A program made the translations under genes and the position numbers. This document shows, piece after piece, positions 63,632 through 64,000 of a stretch of 64,000 bases of DNA. A model generated the notes under the pieces. It searched no databases. It saw only the letters and a program-made list of their open reading frames with translations, and had not been told where the DNA came from. The first letter of the stretch is position 1. Each line of letters opens with the position of its first letter. The DNA comes from Pogonophryne albipinna (lineage: Eukaryota; Chordata; Actinopteri; Perciformes; Artedidraconidae), in NCBI GenBank assembly GCA_028583405.1, contig CM053248.1, forward strand, positions 27,674,769 through 27,738,768. The letters run 5' to 3'.

Positions 63632-64000
63632 CGTTTCGCAGCTGCGCCTGTTTCTGAAGTGCTGAAACTGAAAACCACAACAAACCCTATGTACAGTCCC
63701 CCTCCTCCAGCTCTATCAAACCTTTCCTAAACCGAGTTATTTCGACCTCTTCGGTGTCTCACATGTTTATCTTTATAGACACATTAACCTCTCACAGAAT
63801 AAACCCCACGTTGGCAAAGCCTCTGTACTCCTTGAATCATGGTATAAATATGCGACACTCCATGGTTTACATAGCCTCCGTGTTATTTAATGGCGTCGAC
63901 AGCGAGACAAATGAGTAGCTGAGCCAAAATAAACGCTAGCCTGCCTTCGTCACCAATCATCTGGCTCAGCGCTCAATGCGATTGGATGAAAAGAAAGTAC
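63632..64000 (-). promoter_or_regulatory. zranb1: zranb1 non-coding first exon and promoter region
   Basis: On the minus strand the segment from about 63700 to 63632 ends in a strong donor and has no long open frame, as expected of a 5'-UTR exon. Further upstream are CCAAT boxes at about 63983 and, inverted, 63951-63956, a CRE-like TGACG next to the second, and ATTTATACC near 63840-63850. The transcription start cannot be placed exactly. Confidence 0.45.

Overview
The window is vertebrate nuclear DNA, almost certainly from a ray-finned fish. It has split genes with GT/AG introns, very long (TG)n tracts, and many fish-type transposons (hAT, Harbinger-like, TTAA-flanked MITEs, DIRS, L2). There are two real genes, facing each other tail to tail: ctbp2 on the plus strand and zranb1 on the minus strand. 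These two are also neighbours in mammals, so this is conserved synteny. I saw no tRNA, rRNA or CRISPR array.

ctbp2 (about 2.7-45.9 kb, +). A large exon at about 2.7-4.35 kb encodes the RIBEYE A domain, the part specific to the synaptic-ribbon isoform. It joins in phase, across a 20.8-kb intron, to eight exons that encode the complete CtBP2 dehydrogenase-like B domain (stop at 44316-44318). The usual CtBP2-specific first exon was not found and may lie left of the window. Two phase-compatible candidate alternative first exons sit in the big intron (6724-6763 and 17909-17930). A likely poly(A) signal is at 45846.

zranb1 (about 46.1-63.8 kb, -). Nine coding exons give a complete 721-residue TRABID: three NZF ubiquitin-binding zinc fingers, an ankyrin-type region and an OTU deubiquitinase domain with its Cys and His in place. 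A non-coding 5' exon and a CCAAT-containing promoter region lie at the right edge. The two genes' 3' ends come within about 0.1-0.3 kb of each other.

Between the exons: a 186-bp near-palindromic MITE (7.4 kb), two ~290-bp TG repeats (16.8 kb and 41.7 kb), a decayed DIRS-type tyrosine-recombinase retrotransposon (33.4-36.3 kb), a hAT element carrying a CGGBP1-like zinc-finger fragment (47.7-48.5 kb), a Harbinger-like element (51.1-51.9 kb), a hAT with a perfect 8-bp target duplication (58.7-59.2 kb), three TTAA-flanked MITEs with related ends (29.2, 53.6 and 58.1 kb), an L2 LINE tail (55.7-56.7 kb), and a 0.9-kb CAG-rich minisatellite (56.9-57.8 kb). The most unusual pattern is that several transposons end only 14-40 bp from splice donors, and that a 289-bp TG tract takes the place of a normal polypyrimidine tract in front of ctbp2's penultimate coding exon. 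I found no new prokaryote-like system. The novelty is in gene architecture and transposon placement.
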